Of a DNA stretch of 15,087 nt, positions 13,308 through 15,087 are shown piece after piece. The stretch is taken from contig DANL01000037.1 of assembly GCA_002499865.1 (NCBI GenBank), positions 1-15,087 on the forward strand, written 5' to 3'. The first letter of the stretch is position 1. Each line of letters starts with the position of its first letter. The position numbers were made by a program, and so were the translations under genes. The stretch is from Euryarchaeota archaeon UBA121. Its GTDB lineage: Archaea > Thermoplasmatota > Poseidoniia > Poseidoniales > Thalassarchaeaceae. The notes under the pieces were generated by a model that saw nothing but the letters and a program-made list of their open reading frames with translations, was not told the DNA's origin and did no database searches.

Positions 13308-13784
13308 TCAGGAGAATCGGCCCCCATCAGTCATTTTGCTAAGTGAGTCTAGAATCTTCGCAACATGTCTCCTAGGCCTGAATAGCCAGTCGTAGACATG
13401 GTGGATCGTATTGTCTGGGCCAATAACAAACGAGGATTTGGCAGGGAAAGTTCCTAGATGAACAGGGACTTTGAACATGTCAGCCACCTTTCTATCGGAA
13501 TCAGATAGAAGGACGAAGGGGAGTTCAAGTTCTTGCTTGAATTCCCTGTGTTGCTGGACAGAATCTTGGCTGATTCCGATTACTTCTACCGGTGGCTCTA
13601 GTGAGCGGAACAAGTCATATTGTTGCTTGAAGGTCAGACATCCTCTCTTACAAGTTGGAGAGCCAGCCTTGGCATAGAAGAATACTACCTTCCATGATCC
13701 ATCCAAGTCACTGAAATTGAACTGCTCGCCGTCGCTAGTCTGCAACGAGAAATCTGGTGCTTTCTGACCTATCATTGATGACAT
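13308..13784 (-). CDS. Peroxiredoxin (AhpC/TSA, BCP/PrxQ-like)
   Basis: Thiol peroxidase of the thioredoxin fold that reduces hydrogen peroxide or organic peroxides. The 158-residue product starts IGQKAPDFSLQTSDG and carries FFYAKAGSPTCKRGC around residues 36-50; the first Cys of TCKRGC is the peroxidatic residue by alignment. The usual P-x3-T-x2-C motif is altered to A-x3-S-x2-C, and the second Cys follows after three residues rather than the four typical of PrxQ resolving cysteines. Later segments (VEVIGISQDSVQQHREFKQE, FVLLSDSDRKVADMFKV, SSFVIGPDNTIHHVY) are standard. ATG 13784 is chosen over the upstream TTG at 13826 because AAAGGAGAG lies seven bases ahead, and the longer form would overlap ribA. 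It sits between ribA and the regulator on the same strand, consistent with an oxidative-stress role. Confidence 0.9.
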   Translation of the reverse strand: MSSMIGQKAPDFSLQTSDGEQFNFSDLDGSWKVVFFYAKAGSPTCKRGCLTFKQQYDLFRSLEPPVEVIGISQDSVQQHREFKQELELPFVLLSDSDRKVADMFKVPVHLGTFPAKSSFVIGPDNTIHHVYDWLFRPRRHVAKILDSLSKMTDGGRFS

Positions 13785-13815
13785 TTGCAATCTCTCCTTT
13801 GTTACGAATGAGTTT

Positions 13816-14430
13816 CTATATGTCAAGTATGTGGCCCATTCTCTTACTTTTGGTGGACAAATACTGTATATTCTCCAACGATATGCCTGAGATGTGCTCT
13901 ATTCTCTTCACAACATGAATACCGTTGTTCCTGAGTCCTTGAATTTTTAGTGGATTGTTCGTCATTAGCCTTACTCTTTTCACTCCGGCTTCCTTGAGCA
14001 TCCTAGCGGCGATTCCGTATTCTCTTGCATCGGCTGGAAGGCCCAAAGCTAAGTTAGCATCCAAGGTGTCATATCCTATATCTTGAAGAGCATATGCCTG
14101 GATTTTAGAGTGTAGTCCTATACCTCTTCCTTCTTGTCTGAGATATACTACTGCTCCACATCCCTCATCCTGGATTTTACTCATGGCTGCTTGCAGTTGA
14201 GGGCCACAGTCACACTTCATTGATCCAAATGCGTCCCCTGTCAGACACTCTGAATGTATCCTGACTAGAGGAGGCTCGCCATTGGATATGTCTCCCGTGT
14301 ATAGTAGCGCGTGCTCATTACCTTTGGAGTCTGGAGTAACTCTAACCCTGAAGTTTCCAAACTCTGTAGGAAGATACGCATCTGCTTCAATTTCAATTGG
14401 TTCAGCATCTCTTTTGACTTGGATGGTCAT
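13816..14430 (-). CDS. ribA: GTP cyclohydrolase II (RibA, bacterial type)
   Basis: Zinc enzyme that opens GTP, releasing formate and pyrophosphate, in the first step of riboflavin (FMN/FAD) synthesis. The 204-residue product is a textbook single-domain RibA: zinc ligands C62, C73 and C75 in RIHSECLTGD and MKCDCG, YLRQEGRGIGL (96-106) for GTP binding, and the D134/R136 pair in LPADAREYGI, then MTNNPLKIQGLRNNGI. No DHBP-synthase domain is fused. Most characterised archaea use the unrelated GTP cyclohydrolase III (ArfA), so this gene is probably of bacterial origin in the lineage. ATG 14430 has no Shine-Dalgarno; a TTCATAA box centred about 25 bases upstream suggests a leaderless start. Flavin supply fits the divergent photolyase and the downstream FAD-dependent crtI. 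Confidence 0.95.
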   Translation of the reverse strand: MTIQVKRDAEPIEIEADAYLPTEFGNFRVRVTPDSKGNEHALLYTGDISNGEPPLVRIHSECLTGDAFGSMKCDCGPQLQAAMSKIQDEGCGAVVYLRQEGRGIGLHSKIQAYALQDIGYDTLDANLALGLPADAREYGIAARMLKEAGVKRVRLMTNNPLKIQGLRNNGIHVVKRIEHISGISLENIQYLSTKSKRMGHILDI

Positions 14431-14451
14431 ATGTTGTCGTAGTCATGAGAG

Positions 14452-14459
14452 GTTATGAA
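14452..14459 (-). promoter_or_regulatory. Candidate TATA box for ribA
   Basis: TTCATAAC on the - strand is centred about 25 bases before the ribA ATG, which lacks a ribosome-binding site. This matches the geometry seen before the ABC1 kinase and photolyase genes. An alternative box, CATATAAG (14503-14496), would give a leader of about 44 bases. Confidence 0.35.
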
Positions 14460-14495
14460 TGAATGTTTGGAATCCAGTAAGAAAGAAAACACCGC

Positions 14496-14503
14496 CTTAT
14501 ATG
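14496..14503 (+). promoter_or_regulatory. Candidate TATA box for the photolyase gene (possibly shared with ribA)
   Basis: CTTATATG is centred 25-26 bases before GTG 14525, the expected distance for a leaderless archaeal mRNA. Read on the other strand the same bases give CATATAAG, an equally good box facing ribA. The box overlaps an in-frame ATG at 14501, so the start of the photolyase depends on whether this is promoter or coding sequence. Confidence 0.5.
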
Positions 14504-14524
14504 CTTGAGAGGCTAAATTATGTC

Positions 14525-15087
14525 GTGATTGGTGTATCGGGAGAGGTAGTAAGCGTATCTTCCCCAAGGATTCGAAGACTAAATGATGAGTCAATAGATG
14601 ACTCAGGTGAGTTCGTCCTATACTGGATGACCTCGACTCGAAGGTACCACTACAACGCTGCCCTGGACAGAGCTATCGAATTATGCCAAGAGTTAGGAAA
14701 GCCTCTGCTGGTAGTAGAATGTATTTCTGTTAGACATGAATGGTCTAGTGAGAGAGTTCTGACTTTTGTTGTCCAGGGAATGGTAGACAACATTTCGATT
14801 TTCTCGGATAATGGAATAACCTACTTACCATGGATCGAGAATCATCTTGATTCGGGAGATGGTATGCTCAAGAAACTCTCGACAAAGGCTTGTGCTGTTG
14901 TGATTGATGACTATCCAACCTATCTACCTCGATGGGTCATGGAAAGAGCAAGCAAATCATGTAAGGTTAACGTCGAAGCTGTGGACTCTAATGGGATAAT
15001 CCCCATGAGCTACGCTGATAAGGCACACAAGACTGCATACTCCTTCAGAAAGCATGTTCAGAAGAGCCTCTACAGTGCTTTGTCTAC
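14525..15087 (+). CDS. Deoxyribodipyrimidine photolyase, class II-like (partial, 5' portion)
   Basis: The N-terminal alpha/beta (antenna) domain of a DNA photolyase, open to the right edge of the window with 187 codons visible. Characteristic stretches are FVLYWMTSTRR (about 30-40) followed by YNAALDRAIELC, PLLVVECIS, then VVIDDYPTYLPRWVMERA and the VDSNGIIPMSYADK segment, which parallels the class II 'VD.hNivP' motif. Photolyases repair UV-induced pyrimidine dimers in blue light using FAD. The FAD-binding C-terminal domain lies beyond the window, so catalytic capacity cannot be judged. GTG 14525 is preferred because a TATA-like box stands 25-26 bases upstream; an in-frame ATG at 14501 would add eight residues, and the ATG at 14520 is out of frame. 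It is divergent from ribA. Confidence 0.8.
   Translation, partial: MIGVSGEVVSVSSPRIRRLNDESIDDSGEFVLYWMTSTRRYHYNAALDRAIELCQELGKPLLVVECISVRHEWSSERVLTFVVQGMVDNISIFSDNGITYLPWIENHLDSGDGMLKKLSTKACAVVIDDYPTYLPRWVMERASKSCKVNVEAVDSNGIIPMSYADKAHKTAYSFRKHVQKSLYSALS

Noticed and set aside
13785..13826. TTG start for the peroxiredoxin at 13826
   Set aside because: Would overlap the end of ribA and ignores the strong AAAGGAGAG site before ATG 13784.
1..15087. CRISPR arrays, insertion sequences, integrase attachment sites or other mobile elements
   Set aside because: No spaced direct repeats, transposase-like frames or terminal inverted repeats were seen. The CCA end of the tRNA has no integrase nearby in the window.

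Overview
The window is a gene-dense archaeal segment, most likely from a marine Thermoplasmatota lineage (Marine Group II/III, 'Poseidoniales'-like). The evidence is an archaeal translation and transcription block (Pus10, ribosomal protein eL21, RpoF, a DUF655 protein, KsgA), archaeal Shine-Dalgarno variants (GGTGAT, GGAGTG), short TATA-like boxes about 26 bases before apparently leaderless starts, and a TrmB-family regulator. The marine assignment rests on the mix of archaeal housekeeping genes with carotenoid, photolyase and bacterial-type riboflavin genes. It is an inference, not a measured placement.

Layout. At the left edge is a tRNA-Thr(CGT) on +, ending three bases from the stop of a convergent phosphoglycerate kinase gene on -. 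Divergent from pgk, on +, are an M24 metallopeptidase-family protein and a small MIP18/DUF59-like protein. From about 14430 down to 3116 everything is on the - strand. In transcription order: GTP cyclohydrolase II (ribA), a thiol peroxidase, a TrmB-type regulator with a C-terminal V4R-like domain, an ABC1/UbiB-family kinase, a CrtI-type carotenoid desaturase, an ABA4-like membrane protein, a DUF971 protein, Pus10, eL21, RpoF, the DUF655 protein, KsgA, an unknown helix-hairpin-helix/zinc protein, and a 46-residue single-pass membrane protein. A photolyase gene on + runs off the right edge, divergent from ribA.

How the genes fit together. Positions 3331-8229 hold the conserved archaeal information-processing block: tRNA pseudouridylation, ribosomal protein, RNA polymerase stalk subunit and 16S rRNA dimethylation. 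Positions 8316-15087 read as a light/redox module: a photolyase (FAD), the first enzyme of flavin synthesis, a peroxidase, a carotenoid desaturase (FAD), an ABA4-like protein, an ABC1 kinase of the kind linked to isoprenoid lipids, and a regulator with a possible ligand-sensing domain in the middle. The most interesting observations are that regulator, whose winged-helix N-terminus lies upstream of any ordinary start codon, the overlooked 46-residue membrane protein, and the three-copy GGTCG/CGACC motif before the eL21 gene.
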